A DNA stretch of 31,373 nucleotides from Chromatiales bacterium (GCA_027001895.1 JALTLP010000374.1:1-31373); one strand, 5' to 3'. Shown: positions 1 to 8,347, numbered from the stretch's first letter. The notes: generated by a model from the letters alone, not told the origin. Program-made: numbers and translations.

Positions 1-60
1 CATGCAGATAAAACCGTTGCAGATTTGTATAAAACCTTTGGCATGATGGCAAAAAAATAA
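1..60 (+). CDS. C-terminal end of a probable TctC-type solute-binding protein (partial)
   Basis: Frame 1 is open from the window edge to a TAA at 58-60 and gives 19 residues ending in GMMAKK. The fragment is too short to identify by itself. The assignment to a tripartite tricarboxylate transporter (TTT) binding protein comes from position: TctB and TctA follow on the same strand, and the usual gene order in this family is tctC-tctB-tctA. A hairpin separates it from tctB, as is common after highly expressed binding-protein genes. It could be another protein. Confidence 0.5.
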   Translation, partial: HADKTVADLYKTFGMMAKK

Positions 61-84
61 TCCTGTAGTTGGTTAGTTACCTGA

Positions 85-111
85 CTGTAACAGGCAATAT
101 TCCTGTTACAG
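85..111 (+). other. Intergenic stem-loop between the binding-protein tail and tctB
   Basis: A perfect 10-bp inverted repeat (CTGTAACAGG at 85-94, CCTGTTACAG at 102-111) encloses a 7-nt loop. No T-run follows directly; the nearest is TTTTT at 122-126, 10 bases further on. It is therefore a weak terminator at best. It more likely protects the 3' end of the upstream message or reduces read-through into tctB and tctA. The structure is seen; the role is inferred. Confidence 0.6.
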
Positions 112-158
112 GAAGGTGGCATTTTTCCTGGTGTTTGATTGTAAGAGAGTAAACGCAC

Positions 159-668
159 ATGACAAGAGATAAACGAGACAGTATTGCCTACCTGGTGGTT
201 ATTGGTTTTTGCATATTAATGCTTGCCTGGGGAATTCCCGCTTATACACCTGAGTATCCTGGCTATGGTGCATCGCCGGCACTGGTCTCGAATGTGGCTG
301 TAAGTCTGATGATGGTGATGGCTATTCTCTCGCTTATCCGTGTTGCAGCAGAACGCAGGCGTAATTCCGGACAACAAACATCCTCTACAGAGGACGGTGA
401 GGATGACAGCGGGTTTACCCAGGTTGGACGCGTTAACCTGGCGCATCTTGCCGGTATTATGATCCCCTGTGTCTTGCTGGTTATTCTTATTGATTACATT
501 GGCTATGAGTTGGCATCGTTTGCTTTTCTGATGACCTTGCAATACGTCATTGGTAATCGTAACTGGATGCAATCTATTATTTTATCCATTGTGTTAACGG
601 CGGTTCTCTACATTGTTATGCGCTATGGTTTTGGTGTGCCGGTACCTGGCCCGCAAATTTTTTCATAA
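159..668 (+). CDS. tctB: Tripartite tricarboxylate transporter, small membrane subunit (TctB family)
   Basis: This is the small membrane subunit of a TTT transporter. These systems import carboxylates and other small organic anions using a periplasmic binding protein (TctC), a small subunit (TctB) and a large subunit (TctA). The 169-residue protein has the TctB pattern: a hydrophobic segment at about 10-28, another near 45-62, a charged linker at about 65-92, and paired C-terminal helices from about 97 to 160. A purine-rich AAGAGAG lies a few bases before the ATG. It is followed 41 bases later by tctA and is probably co-transcribed with it. The substrate cannot be read from the sequence. Confidence 0.85.
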   Translation: MTRDKRDSIAYLVVIGFCILMLAWGIPAYTPEYPGYGASPALVSNVAVSLMMVMAILSLIRVAAERRRNSGQQTSSTEDGEDDSGFTQVGRVNLAHLAGIMIPCVLLVILIDYIGYELASFAFLMTLQYVIGNRNWMQSIILSIVLTAVLYIVMRYGFGVPVPGPQIFS

Positions 669-709
669 CACTTAAGCATTAATAAATTAACTATTCGGGA
701 ATTTAAACG

Positions 710-2257
710 ATGGAAATGATTTTAGCGGGGTTGCTGGACGCCCTTTCTCCTGCCAGTCTGATGTTTGTTTTTGTCGGCGTTGCGGTCGGTGTACTTATTG
801 GTGCCATTCCTGGTATTAATGGGCCAATGGCCATTGCGCTTTTTATTCCTATTACATATTACATGACACCATTGACGGCAATCGGTTTTCTGGTTGGTCT
901 GAACAAGGGTGCTTTCTTTGGTGGCGCGGTATCTGCGGTGCTATTACGTACGCCCGGCACCCCGGAAGCAGCGGCTACCGCCTGGGATGGTTATCCGCTT
1001 ACTCAGCAGGGCAAAGGCGAAAAAGCCTTACGCATGGCATTGTATAGTTCGGTTGCCGGTGACTTTATATCAACGGTGGTCCTGATTGTTATTGCCGCGC
1101 CGCTGGCAGCGGTTGCATTATTTATGGGGCCGGCAGAAATCTTTGCACTGATTTCACTTGCGCTTACTGTTATTGCCGGCATTGGTACCCGCTCGATTGC
1201 ACGGGGTTTGATTGCGGCCGGTTTTGGAATTTTACTGGGGCTTATCGGTACCGAACCCGTTACTGCTTTACCGCGATTAACGTTCGATATTTATCAGCTT
1301 GGTAGCGGCCTGTCATTAATACCGGTTGCGATAGGTTTACTGGCTTTCTCAGAAATAATTTTACAACTGGAAACCATTGTTGCAAAAGGTGGTGCTAAAC
1401 AGGCGGCTATAGAGTTTTCTAAAAAAGCCGAAGACCGCTTGTTACCATTTAAAGAGTTTTATAAAAATATCAAAACCTTGTTACGTGGCAGCTTTATTGG
1501 TATTGGTGTAGGTGCAATGCCGGGGCTGGGTGCGCCGGTGGCATCGTTTATGTCTTATGACCAGGCGATGAAGCGTTCACCTCATAAGGATGAATTTGGT
1601 AAGGGGCGACTGGAAGGTATTGCTGCTTCTGAATCGGCCAATAGTTCAGTGGTTGCGGCCAGCCTGATACCGTTGTTTGTGCTGGGTATTCCTGGCAACC
1701 TTGCGGCGGCGATGTTGATGGGTGCATTTATGATCCACGGTATGCAACCGGGGCCACTGTTGTTTAAGGAAAATGCGCAGTTAATGTATGGCATTTATGG
1801 CAGCCTGTTATTGGCTAGTATTTTGTTACTTGTTATAGGTCGTTTTGGACTGCGCTATTTTTGTAAGGCGGTAAATATCCCGTCGATGATTCTTTACCCT
1901 ATCGTAATATTTACCTGTTTGATGGGGGCTTATCTTGGTAAGTCATCGATGTTCGATGTGGGCATCATGCTAACATTTGGTTTTGTTGGCTATTTTATGC
2001 GGAAGTTTGACTATTCATACGTAGCTTTCTTAATTGGTTTTATTCTGGCACCGGAATGGGAACGTGCATTACAGCAGGTCGTTATTATTTCTGAATATGA
2101 CACGTTTATGTTTTTCCAACGTCCGGTTGCGGTGATACTTATGGTGCTGACCGTGTTTGTTATTTCAAGAACCTGTTGGGGAGGCATTACGGGTAATCGC
2201 AAGAAAAAAGAACTGGATATTGCTGCAGAAGCTGCAGGTGCACATAAAGCCGATTAA
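710..2257 (+). CDS. tctA: Tripartite tricarboxylate transporter, large membrane subunit (TctA family)
   Basis: This is the large, many-helix membrane subunit that forms the transport path of a TTT system. The length (515 residues) is normal for the family. The N-terminal segment GAIPGINGPMAIALFIPITY is the characteristic TctA motif, and a related GVGAMPGLGAPVASFMSYDQ occurs in the second half, giving the internal repeat seen in TctA proteins. About a dozen hydrophobic segments are visible and the C-terminus is charged and cytoplasmic. It lies between tctB and the DUF3604 gene with short gaps on both sides, so all three probably share a message. The nature of the transported acid is unknown. 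Confidence 0.92.
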   Translation: MEMILAGLLDALSPASLMFVFVGVAVGVLIGAIPGINGPMAIALFIPITYYMTPLTAIGFLVGLNKGAFFGGAVSAVLLRTPGTPEAAATAWDGYPLTQQGKGEKALRMALYSSVAGDFISTVVLIVIAAPLAAVALFMGPAEIFALISLALTVIAGIGTRSIARGLIAAGFGILLGLIGTEPVTALPRLTFDIYQLGSGLSLIPVAIGLLAFSEIILQLETIVAKGGAKQAAIEFSKKAEDRLLPFKEFYKNIKTLLRGSFIGIGVGAMPGLGAPVASFMSYDQAMKRSPHKDEFGKGRLEGIAASESANSSVVAASLIPLFVLGIPGNLAAAMLMGAFMIHGMQPGPLLFKENAQLMYGIYGSLLLASILLLVIGRFGLRYFCKAVNIPSMILYPIVIFTCLMGAYLGKSSMFDVGIMLTFGFVGYFMRKFDYSYVAFLIGFILAPEWERALQQVVIISEYDTFMFFQRPVAVILMVLTVFVISRTCWGGITGNRKKKELDIAAEAAGAHKAD

Positions 2258-2310
2258 GTTGTTCTTAATAAAAATAAATTGTTAATAAACAAGTCTGGAG
2301 AAGTACACAA

Positions 2311-4698
2311 ATGAAAAAAATGACCGATGCAGAGTTAAAGAAAAAACTCGGTGATACCTATACCGCACCAGTCGGGTTATACGCCAAAACAAAAGACATG
2401 CCATTTCTTGGCAGTGTCAGTTGTAACATTGAAGAAATGGTGGCCGGTTCCTGGCAGGAAGTTATTATTGTTTATACCTTAGGTCAGTCGGGTATGGCCG
2501 ATGGTTCGTGGTTTAAAGCCACCTTCCGTTTTTATTCCGACTGGGAACTCTTTCAGACAACCGACCCGGCAGGCGCAAACTATATTTCTGCTGAATACCA
2601 TGCCTGTCCTACATTAGAAGGCCAGAGCCCGGCATCGGTACAAAAGCTTTCGGTGCGTTTTGACCAGAAGGGTCACGAACGTCCATTCCAGAAAGCGGTT
2701 ATCGTTGATACTTACGATGGTTATTTAAAAGCCGGTGATCAAATTGTTATTCGCCTTGGCGACAGACGGTTTGGTGGGCCAGGTACGCGGGTACAAACAT
2801 TTACAGAAGAATTTTTTAAATTCCGCTGCTATGCTGACCCTCTTGGAACTTCGCGTTTTGCTGCGGTAGAGCCTGACTTAACCATTAATATCAAACCCGG
2901 TGGGCCGGCATTATTACAATGGGCCGGTTCACGTTTAGTTAAACAGGGTGAAAAAATTCCATTACGTATTCGTGCCGAAGATGAATGGGGTAACACCTGC
3001 TGGGATCGTGCTGAGAAAGTGCATATTGTTGCAAACCTGGATGGTAAAGAATGTTATAAGAAAACGATTACCCTACCGAAAAAAGGCTGGGCCGTGCAGT
3101 TACTCGAAGACATGCCAACCGATAAACCCGGTGAACTGGAAATTGTTGCCACCATGCCGGAACACCCGGCAGTTAAACACCATACTTTCTATGTAACGGT
3201 TGATAAAGACATCGACTTCCCTCGCATATACTACACAGATTTACACGTGCATTCAGAAGATACGGTGGGGACGAACTCTACCAGTTATAACCTGACTTAT
3301 GGCCGTGATGTAACCGGGCTGGATGTACTGGCCTTTGCACATAACGACTTTAATATTACGACCGAACGCTGGAAAAAAACCGTTGAGCTTATTCGCGAGA
3401 TAACAAAAGACGGTGAGTTCGTTGCTTACCCGGGAACAGAGTGGTGTGGTAGCTCCTGTGCCGGCGGTGATCATAATGTTATTTTCCTGCACGATGATGA
3501 ACCGGAATTCCCTTACCTGAAAGATGGTACACACGTGCGCTCGGTAGACTGGAACGAAGACACCGGCTCAACCGTTGCCGATCCAGGTGCCTGGCCACTG
3601 GAAGAACTCTGGGCGGCTTATGTTGACGATCCGGAAGGGCACCTGTTAACCCCACATGTGGGTGGTCGTCGTTGTATCCTCGACTGGCATCATCCTGAAC
3701 TGGAGAAGCTGATAGAAATTGGTTCTGCCTGGGGACACTTTGGCTGGCTATATGAAGATGCCATGCAGCGCGGTTATAAAATTGGTGCAAGCATGGCCGG
3801 TGACGAACATCGTGGTCGTTGTGGTGGTGGTGTACCGGGTACGGCCGTATTTGGTACCAAGGGTGGTATCTCAGGCGTGATTTCCCCTGAGTTATCACGC
3901 AAGGCCATCGGTGTTGCTTTACGTGAACGTCATACCTTTGCATCAACCGGTGAACGCACTTTTGGCTTAACAACCTGTGGCAAGTATATGATGGGTGACG
4001 AGTTTGAACACTCCGGCGCTGCACAAATTAATTACCGTTTTCTGGGTGATGCGGGCTGGGACGAAATTATTGCCTATGATCATGAAGGTGAAATCTGGCG
4101 GCGTGATTTGCAAAAAGAACTGGGTTACTCTGACCGCAAGATACGCTTCCGTTGGGGCGGCGCACGGATTAAAGACCGTTACCGTTGGGCTGTGTGGAAA
4201 GGCAAGATAACCATAACCAATGCAGTTATTAACGAATTTGAAGGACTGGGTTTTGAACACAAGGAAGAAACCTGCTGGCGTGAAAACCCGACCACGATTG
4301 GTTTTAAGAGCGATACCTATGGGGATGTCGATGCGATAGAAATGGATGTGTCGCATCTTGCAACAGCAACAATAAAAATAGAAGGCACGATTGACGGCTA
4401 TGTAAAAGTAGGTGATCCGTTAAAAGGCAACCCATTCGTACATTGCCCAACCTTTACCTGGGAATTTACCGGCGAAGAATTACTTGAAGCAGCAAGGATG
4501 AAAAAAGATTTACCGGGCGTTGATATGTTTTTGGCAATGGAACGTATGAGTGATTCGCCTGCACCACGGGAAGTGACCGGTAACTTCGAAGTATCACCTA
4601 ACAATGGGCCGCATGGTCATCGTCCGGTATACATTGTTGCACATCAGGTAGACGATGCAAAAATATGGACTTCTGCTTTGTTTATTACCTTTAAATAA
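2311..4698 (+). CDS. DUF3604 family protein with a PHP-like metal-binding domain
   Basis: This 795-residue protein has no signal peptide and no membrane segment, so it is probably cytoplasmic. The N-terminal 300 residues are beta-rich. From residue 308 a PHP-like domain begins with DLHVHSED (H312, H314), followed by H344, E377, H449, E469 and the pair D498/H500 in GDEHRGRCGGG. This spacing matches the metal ligands of PHP phosphoesterase-type enzymes. The C-terminal third is again beta-rich. The family has no settled reaction that I know of; hydrolysis of an imported compound is an inference from the metal site and from its place as last gene after tctBA. GGAG sits 12 bases before the ATG. 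A strong terminator follows 26 bases after the stop. Confidence 0.88.
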   Translation: MKKMTDAELKKKLGDTYTAPVGLYAKTKDMPFLGSVSCNIEEMVAGSWQEVIIVYTLGQSGMADGSWFKATFRFYSDWELFQTTDPAGANYISAEYHACPTLEGQSPASVQKLSVRFDQKGHERPFQKAVIVDTYDGYLKAGDQIVIRLGDRRFGGPGTRVQTFTEEFFKFRCYADPLGTSRFAAVEPDLTINIKPGGPALLQWAGSRLVKQGEKIPLRIRAEDEWGNTCWDRAEKVHIVANLDGKECYKKTITLPKKGWAVQLLEDMPTDKPGELEIVATMPEHPAVKHHTFYVTVDKDIDFPRIYYTDLHVHSEDTVGTNSTSYNLTYGRDVTGLDVLAFAHNDFNITTERWKKTVELIREITKDGEFVAYPGTEWCGSSCAGGDHNVIFLHDDEPEFPYLKDGTHVRSVDWNEDTGSTVADPGAWPLEELWAAYVDDPEGHLLTPHVGGRRCILDWHHPELEKLIEIGSAWGHFGWLYEDAMQRGYKIGASMAGDEHRGRCGGGVPGTAVFGTKGGISGVISPELSRKAIGVALRERHTFASTGERTFGLTTCGKYMMGDEFEHSGAAQINYRFLGDAGWDEIIAYDHEGEIWRRDLQKELGYSDRKIRFRWGGARIKDRYRWAVWKGKITITNAVINEFEGLGFEHKEETCWRENPTTIGFKSDTYGDVDAIEMDVSHLATATIKIEGTIDGYVKVGDPLKGNPFVHCPTFTWEFTGEELLEAARMKKDLPGVDMFLAMERMSDSPAPREVTGNFEVSPNNGPHGHRPVYIVAHQVDDAKIWTSALFITFK

Positions 4699-4724
4699 TA
4701 ATAAAAGGCTCCTCCGCCCCTCAC

Positions 4725-4763
4725 AAGGGTAAAAAGTATTTATACTTTTTACCCTTTTTTTTT
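4725..4763 (+). terminator. Rho-independent terminator of the tctBA-DUF3604 unit
   Basis: A 15-bp inverted repeat (4725-4739 with 4742-4756, core GGGTAAAAAGTA) is followed by an uninterrupted T-run to 4763. It terminates plus-strand transcription. It touches the stop codon of the convergent yeeE-like gene at 4762. On the minus strand no T-run follows, so it would not be a good terminator for that gene. Confidence 0.93.
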
Positions 4764-5784
4764 AAGCTGTTTTTTCTAACTGTTTAGTCATAACAGCAAT
4801 CCCTGCAACCATACCAACGACCGCTAACAATGACTCAAGTGATAAAGTAGAAATACCACTCAGCCCCTGGCCGATATTACAGCCATAAGCCATGATGGCG
4901 CCAATGCCCATCAGCGCACCACCGAGTACAGCCATTTTTGCCATGCCTTTATTGGGTGGGGTAATTTTAAATTGTCCTTTAATTATTGCCAGTACAAGTG
5001 AAACCACGGCTGTACCAATAACAAAAGAAATCGAGAAGGAGAATGCCGGTATTCGACCGGATAAGATAATATAACCAAAGCGTGCCATGGGCCCCGATAC
5101 GGTGATTGCTGAAGGTCGGGTTGGATCAAACTCGTCCTGTGCCAGTACGCCGGTAATGTACCAACTGGTAACAACAAGCAGACCAATAATAATACCTGCG
5201 CCCAACATTGTTTTATCTGTAGATTGTTTCCAGCCCTTAAAAATAAACAGCAATAATATAACGGCAACAACAGCAAGCACCAGCCACTGCGGTAAACCCA
5301 GTATTGTTGCTATTCCTGCATCACTGACTAATTCAACCGAGGTCATCTCGGTAAGGGACAGTCGAACCGATTCAAGAAAACCAAACTGGGTAATAGACGC
5401 AACAAGTGCAAAAGAAACAAGCGCAAGCAGCGAATGCATACTGCCTTCCATACTTTTTACAATGGTTCGTGCAGCACAACCCCCGGCGAGGGTTGCACCA
5501 ATACCAAATATAAAACCACCGACACTGGCACCAAACCAGTCCAGCGTGTGATTACGGTAAGACGACTCGGCAATGGCCACCATATCAAACATTTCCAGCA
5601 GTTGCGTACCGCTAATGCCAATTAGCAAGGTCACAGCAAACGCCAGAGCCTGGCGGTAATCTTTTATTAAAAGCAGGTTACTTGTTCCGGCAACCATACA
5701 AAAACGAAATGGTTGAACTATTACTGCAAATACAGCACCAACAGCCATACCGCCACCGACTAACCAGAGATTAAGTCCGCTCAT
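4762..5784 (-). CDS. YeeE/YedE-family membrane transporter of sulfur-containing compounds
   Basis: This is an inner-membrane protein of 340 residues with about 9-10 hydrophobic segments. It shows the paired signatures of the YeeE/YedE (DUF395, TsuA-like) family: GIGATLAGGCAARTIVKSME with C103 in the first half and GIGAIMAYGCNIGQGLSG with C302 in the second half, plus C29 in the first membrane region. The characterised TsuA member takes up thiosulfate through such intramembrane cysteines; other members are tied to selenium or sulfur use. A good Shine-Dalgarno (GGGAGG) precedes the ATG. The upstream gene ends 29 bases away on the same strand and is likely co-transcribed. The exact substrate is open. 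Confidence 0.85.
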   Translation of the reverse strand: MSGLNLWLVGGGMAVGAVFAVIVQPFRFCMVAGTSNLLLIKDYRQALAFAVTLLIGISGTQLLEMFDMVAIAESSYRNHTLDWFGASVGGFIFGIGATLAGGCAARTIVKSMEGSMHSLLALVSFALVASITQFGFLESVRLSLTEMTSVELVSDAGIATILGLPQWLVLAVVAVILLLFIFKGWKQSTDKTMLGAGIIIGLLVVTSWYITGVLAQDEFDPTRPSAITVSGPMARFGYIILSGRIPAFSFSISFVIGTAVVSLVLAIIKGQFKITPPNKGMAKMAVLGGALMGIGAIMAYGCNIGQGLSGISTLSLESLLAVVGMVAGIAVMTKQLEKTA

Positions 5785-5813
5785 TATTATTCCTCCCGTT
5801 TAAAAATGCCCTG

Positions 5814-6701
5814 TTATAATTTTTGCAGGCCGTGTTCTTTATAAATATTTATTGCCGTATCACTGAGCATAAATTCAAGGAACGGCTGGCCCCACTGTCC
5901 GGCATTGTTCATTAAACCAATATGGTAATCGGTGGTCACCGGTTTTTTTGTCTGGATATCGACCAGGTCGAAACTGTCAGGAAATATACGCGTATAGCGC
6001 AGAGCAAGGTGATAATAAACAACAGCCACGTCGGCAAGTCCCTGGTAAATAGCCTGTGGGACTTCGCGGTGGTGGATAGATTCACCAAATACTGTTTTGG
6101 CAGCGTCTCTGGCAATCAAATTTGCCAGGCTTGTTTTATCAAGGCCCTGCTCATCCGCCACTGTCATCAAGGTTTGTTTGTACACATTATAACTGGCAGC
6201 CTCGGTTACCGGGTTAGATATTGTCAGGCGCACATCGGCGCGTAACAGGTCGGCAACCCCCTGGATGGCTTTGGGATTACCTTTTTTAACCAGCAACACA
6301 TTGTCGCGGCTGCGCGCAAAAGCCTTGTGTGAATCAAGTTGTTGTTCCTCAACCAGTTTGTCGAGAATATTTTTCGGGCTGATAAAAATATCCGGCCGCA
6401 GATTAAGCCGCAAATTACCCAGCATCACGCCGCCTTTCAATACCGAATCGAGGATAACCCGGGGTGGGGTGGTTGCATAAAAGATATCTTCTACTTCGGG
6501 GTGTTGTTGCAAAAAGTAGCGGCAACAGGCTTGCAGGGCCATATGATGGTTGCCATCGGAAAACACCACCAGTTTTGCCTGTACTGGATCGCCATGAAAA
6601 TCCAGGCAAATATTCGACCCGGCCTGATTCCAGCTATTGCTGTCGGCGTAATCCCCCCGGCTTGCTTCCAGTGGCCAGTGTAATTGAGTGTCCATTGCCA
6701 T
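5814..6701 (-). CDS. Periplasmic-binding-protein-like (ModA-type fold) protein lacking a signal peptide
   Basis: The 295-residue product resembles type-2 periplasmic binding proteins. LVVFSDGNHHMALQACCRYF opens the first lobe, VLLVKKGNPKAIQG is the usual ModA-like hinge segment, and residues 195-230 (GESIHHREVPQAIYQGLADV) match the second lobe where a ligand-dependent 'serves as import signal' segment normally lies. The N-terminus (MAMDTQLHWPLEAS) is hydrophilic, so no export signal is seen, although the family is normally periplasmic. The start is uncertain: ATGs at 6701 and 6695 both lack a clear Shine-Dalgarno, and no upstream extension encodes a signal. It leads the yeeE-like gene, which suggests a sensing or ligand-delivery role for that transporter. 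The ligand is unknown. Confidence 0.7.
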   Translation of the reverse strand: MAMDTQLHWPLEASRGDYADSNSWNQAGSNICLDFHGDPVQAKLVVFSDGNHHMALQACCRYFLQQHPEVEDIFYATTPPRVILDSVLKGGVMLGNLRLNLRPDIFISPKNILDKLVEEQQLDSHKAFARSRDNVLLVKKGNPKAIQGVADLLRADVRLTISNPVTEAASYNVYKQTLMTVADEQGLDKTSLANLIARDAAKTVFGESIHHREVPQAIYQGLADVAVVYYHLALRYTRIFPDSFDLVDIQTKKPVTTDYHIGLMNNAGQWGQPFLEFMLSDTAINIYKEHGLQKL

Positions 6702-6761
6702 AATATATGTAAGTTATTGATTGAAAGCAACTTTTCTATGCATTAAACAGCAAATTTTTGC

Positions 6762-6798
6762 TTAAACTGCGCCAAGTTTTAGAGTATACTAGCGCGCC
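6762..6798 (+). promoter_or_regulatory. Promoter of the tRNA-Met unit with GC-rich discriminator
   Basis: A TATACT -10 hexamer (6785-6790) lies 17 bases after a weak -35-like TTAAAC (6762-6767). The bases just downstream, AGCGCGCC (6791-6798), form a GC-rich discriminator of the kind seen at stable-RNA promoters under ppGpp control. Transcription would begin near 6797-6800. The promoter elements are read from sequence; stringent control is inferred from the discriminator. Confidence 0.65.
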
Positions 6799-6804
6799 TT
6801 GTCT

Positions 6805-6858
6805 GACCGCAGGCGGTCTTGCAAGCGAACCGCCAACATCTGGATTAGGCGGTTTTTT
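6805..6858 (+). promoter_or_regulatory. Attenuator-like leader upstream of tRNA-Met with three competing hairpins
   Basis: Between the promoter and the tRNA lie three mutually exclusive stems. Stem A is GACCG (6805-6809) with CGGTC (6814-6818). Stem B is GGCGGT (6812-6817) with ACCGCC (6829-6834). Stem C is AACCGCC (6828-6834) with GGCGGTT (6848-6854), and stem C is followed by a T-run at 6853-6858. Stem C is a textbook intrinsic terminator ending 4 bases before the mature tRNA; stem B would prevent it and stem A would restore it. No gene lies upstream on this strand that needs terminating. The structure is seen; attenuation is inferred. Confidence 0.55.
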
Positions 6859-6862
6859 ATAT

Positions 6863-6939
6863 GGCTACATAGCTCAGCTGGTTAGAGCACAACACTCATA
6901 ATGTTGGGGTCCCTAGTTCGAATCTAGGTGTAGCCACCA
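6863..6939 (+). tRNA. metT: Elongator tRNA-Met (anticodon CAU)
   Basis: The 77-nt gene folds as a full cloverleaf: 7-bp acceptor stem GGCTACA/TGTAGCC, D-arm with AGCTCAGCTGGTTAGAGC, anticodon stem CAACA/TGTTG around CTCATAA with CAT at 6897-6899, variable loop GGGTC, T-arm CCTAG-TTCGAAT-CTAGG, and an encoded CCA end. The sequence is very close to the enteric elongator tRNA-Met rather than the initiator: the first base pair is G-C and the three G-C pairs of the initiator anticodon stem are absent. It is not a lysidine-type Ile tRNA by similarity. Its wobble C34 is the expected target of TmcA, encoded at 11110-13236. Confidence 0.96.
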
Positions 6940-6950
6940 TATCAATCATT

Positions 6951-6988
6951 AAGCCCGGTTTTCTTTACTAAAGAAGTCGGGCTTTTTT
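6951..6988 (+). terminator. Rho-independent terminator after tRNA-Met
   Basis: AAGCCCG (6951-6957) pairs with CGGGCTT (6978-6984), with an inner TTCTT/AAGAA stem, and a T-run reaches 6988. It begins 12 bases after the CCA end and closes the one-tRNA unit. On the minus strand the T-run is missing, so it serves the histidine kinase operon poorly. Confidence 0.92.
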
Positions 6989-7012
6989 GTGGGTTGCAGT
7001 TGCTGATTGCTA

Positions 7013-8347
7013 CTATGATTTCAGTGGCAGACTGATGTCCACTTTAAAACCTCCGAGTTTGTCTGAGCGGTTGAAATCAACATCACCCTTGTAGTCATTG
7101 ACAATATCGGTCGATATCGCCAGACCAAATCCATGGCCTGTCATTTTTTCATCCAAACGAACGCCTCTCTGAGATAGTGCAGAAATTTTTTCCGGGTCAG
7201 CACCTGTGCCATCATCTTCTATACAAATGTGAAGATGTATGTCACTTTGTACTGTCAATAAGACGGTTTGTTGTGCCCACTTGCAAGCGTTATCCAGCAG
7301 GTTGCCCATTAGTTCCAGCATATCCTGCCGGTCAATATGGTTAATAGTGTTTTCATTAATATTATTAATAAATTGAATTGTTTTATCGGGATACATCATC
7401 TTAAGTGTATTAATAAGGTCCGGCAGATCATGTTGAAAAGAAAATATAGCGCCACTATATGTTGAGCCGGGCGTTGAGCCGGCGACCTGCGCACGTTTAA
7501 GAATGTGATCTGAAATCTGATAAATATAGTCGGTTTGTTTTAACAATAAATTTTTATCGTATTCATTAAAATTATTATTCTCGGATACCTGTTTAATAAC
7601 AGTTAAGGGTGCTTTTATAGCATGCGCTAAATCACTTAAAGCATCCCGTGAGCGAAGCAGGCGTCGCTGCATCACATCGAGTAAATGGTTAACTTCGTTA
7701 ATTAAGGGTTGTAACTCTGAGGGTGCATTGGTATCAAGTTTTTGTAATTGCCCCTGTTGCAGTTTTATTAACTCATTCTGTGTTTTATTGAGAGGCTTTA
7801 AACTTTTATGAAGTATAAATATTTGTAAGGTAACAAGGATGAACAGCATACCGGAAGAAACAATAGCAAACCAGTATTTAAACTGGTGAATATTATCGTT
7901 AATTGGATTCAGATCTTCCGCAACAACAATTGTGAGCGGAATGCCATATTTTTTATATCCAATACTCAGAAGGAGTAATGCCTGTTCCTCGGGGCCTGTC
8001 TGTATAGTTGTTGTTTTTTGCCCGGTATTAACTGGCGTGGTGTTTAATGTTGTATCCCATAAAGACCGGGATGCAAAAGATTGTTTATCCGTTAATATGA
8101 CATAGTAATGACCGGAAAATGGCTGACTATAAATCTGGTCGATACGTATGTTATTTATTTCAAGCTGATTTTTTTTATTAAGTTTAATACTGCTTAGTAA
8201 TGTTTCGGCATCGTGTTGCAAACGGGATGTAATATAATCTTCAGCAAGGCTTTGTATGCTCAGGCTAACCAGCAGCCATAATGCTGTAAAAATAATGATC
8301 AGGCTTATTAATAACCCACCACCTAGTTTGGATTGTAAGGATTGCAT
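7013..8347 (-). CDS. PhoQ-like sensor histidine kinase
   Basis: This membrane sensor kinase of 444 residues has TM1 at about 10-32, a periplasmic sensing region to about 157, and TM2 at about 158-180. A HAMP-like linker leads to the H-box DLAHAIKAPLTV with phospho-acceptor H242, the N-box GNLLDNACKWA (N353) and the G-boxes EDDGTGAD (378-380) and GHGFGLA. The H-box of the form H-x-x-K-x-P-L and the N-box DNACK are typical of the PhoQ branch. The periplasmic part is not obviously PhoQ-like, so the signal is unknown. The ATG overlaps the stop of the upstream regulator gene by one base (TAATG), showing translational coupling. It closes the cytochrome operon. Confidence 0.9.
   Translation of the reverse strand: MQSLQSKLGGGLLISLIIIFTALWLLVSLSIQSLAEDYITSRLQHDAETLLSSIKLNKKNQLEINNIRIDQIYSQPFSGHYYVILTDKQSFASRSLWDTTLNTTPVNTGQKTTTIQTGPEEQALLLLSIGYKKYGIPLTIVVAEDLNPINDNIHQFKYWFAIVSSGMLFILVTLQIFILHKSLKPLNKTQNELIKLQQGQLQKLDTNAPSELQPLINEVNHLLDVMQRRLLRSRDALSDLAHAIKAPLTVIKQVSENNNFNEYDKNLLLKQTDYIYQISDHILKRAQVAGSTPGSTYSGAIFSFQHDLPDLINTLKMMYPDKTIQFINNINENTINHIDRQDMLELMGNLLDNACKWAQQTVLLTVQSDIHLHICIEDDGTGADPEKISALSQRGVRLDEKMTGHGFGLAISTDIVNDYKGDVDFNRSDKLGGFKVDISLPLKS

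Noticed and set aside
3479..4024. Open frame of 181 codons opposite the DUF3604 gene
   Set aside because: It is antisense to a well-supported gene with conserved metal ligands, is His/Arg-rich as expected for a frame shadow, and has no family resemblance.
6863..6939. tRNA-Met as an integration site of a mobile element
   Set aside because: No integrase is present, and no repeat of the tRNA 3' end was noticed in the window; flanking genes look like ordinary chromosome.
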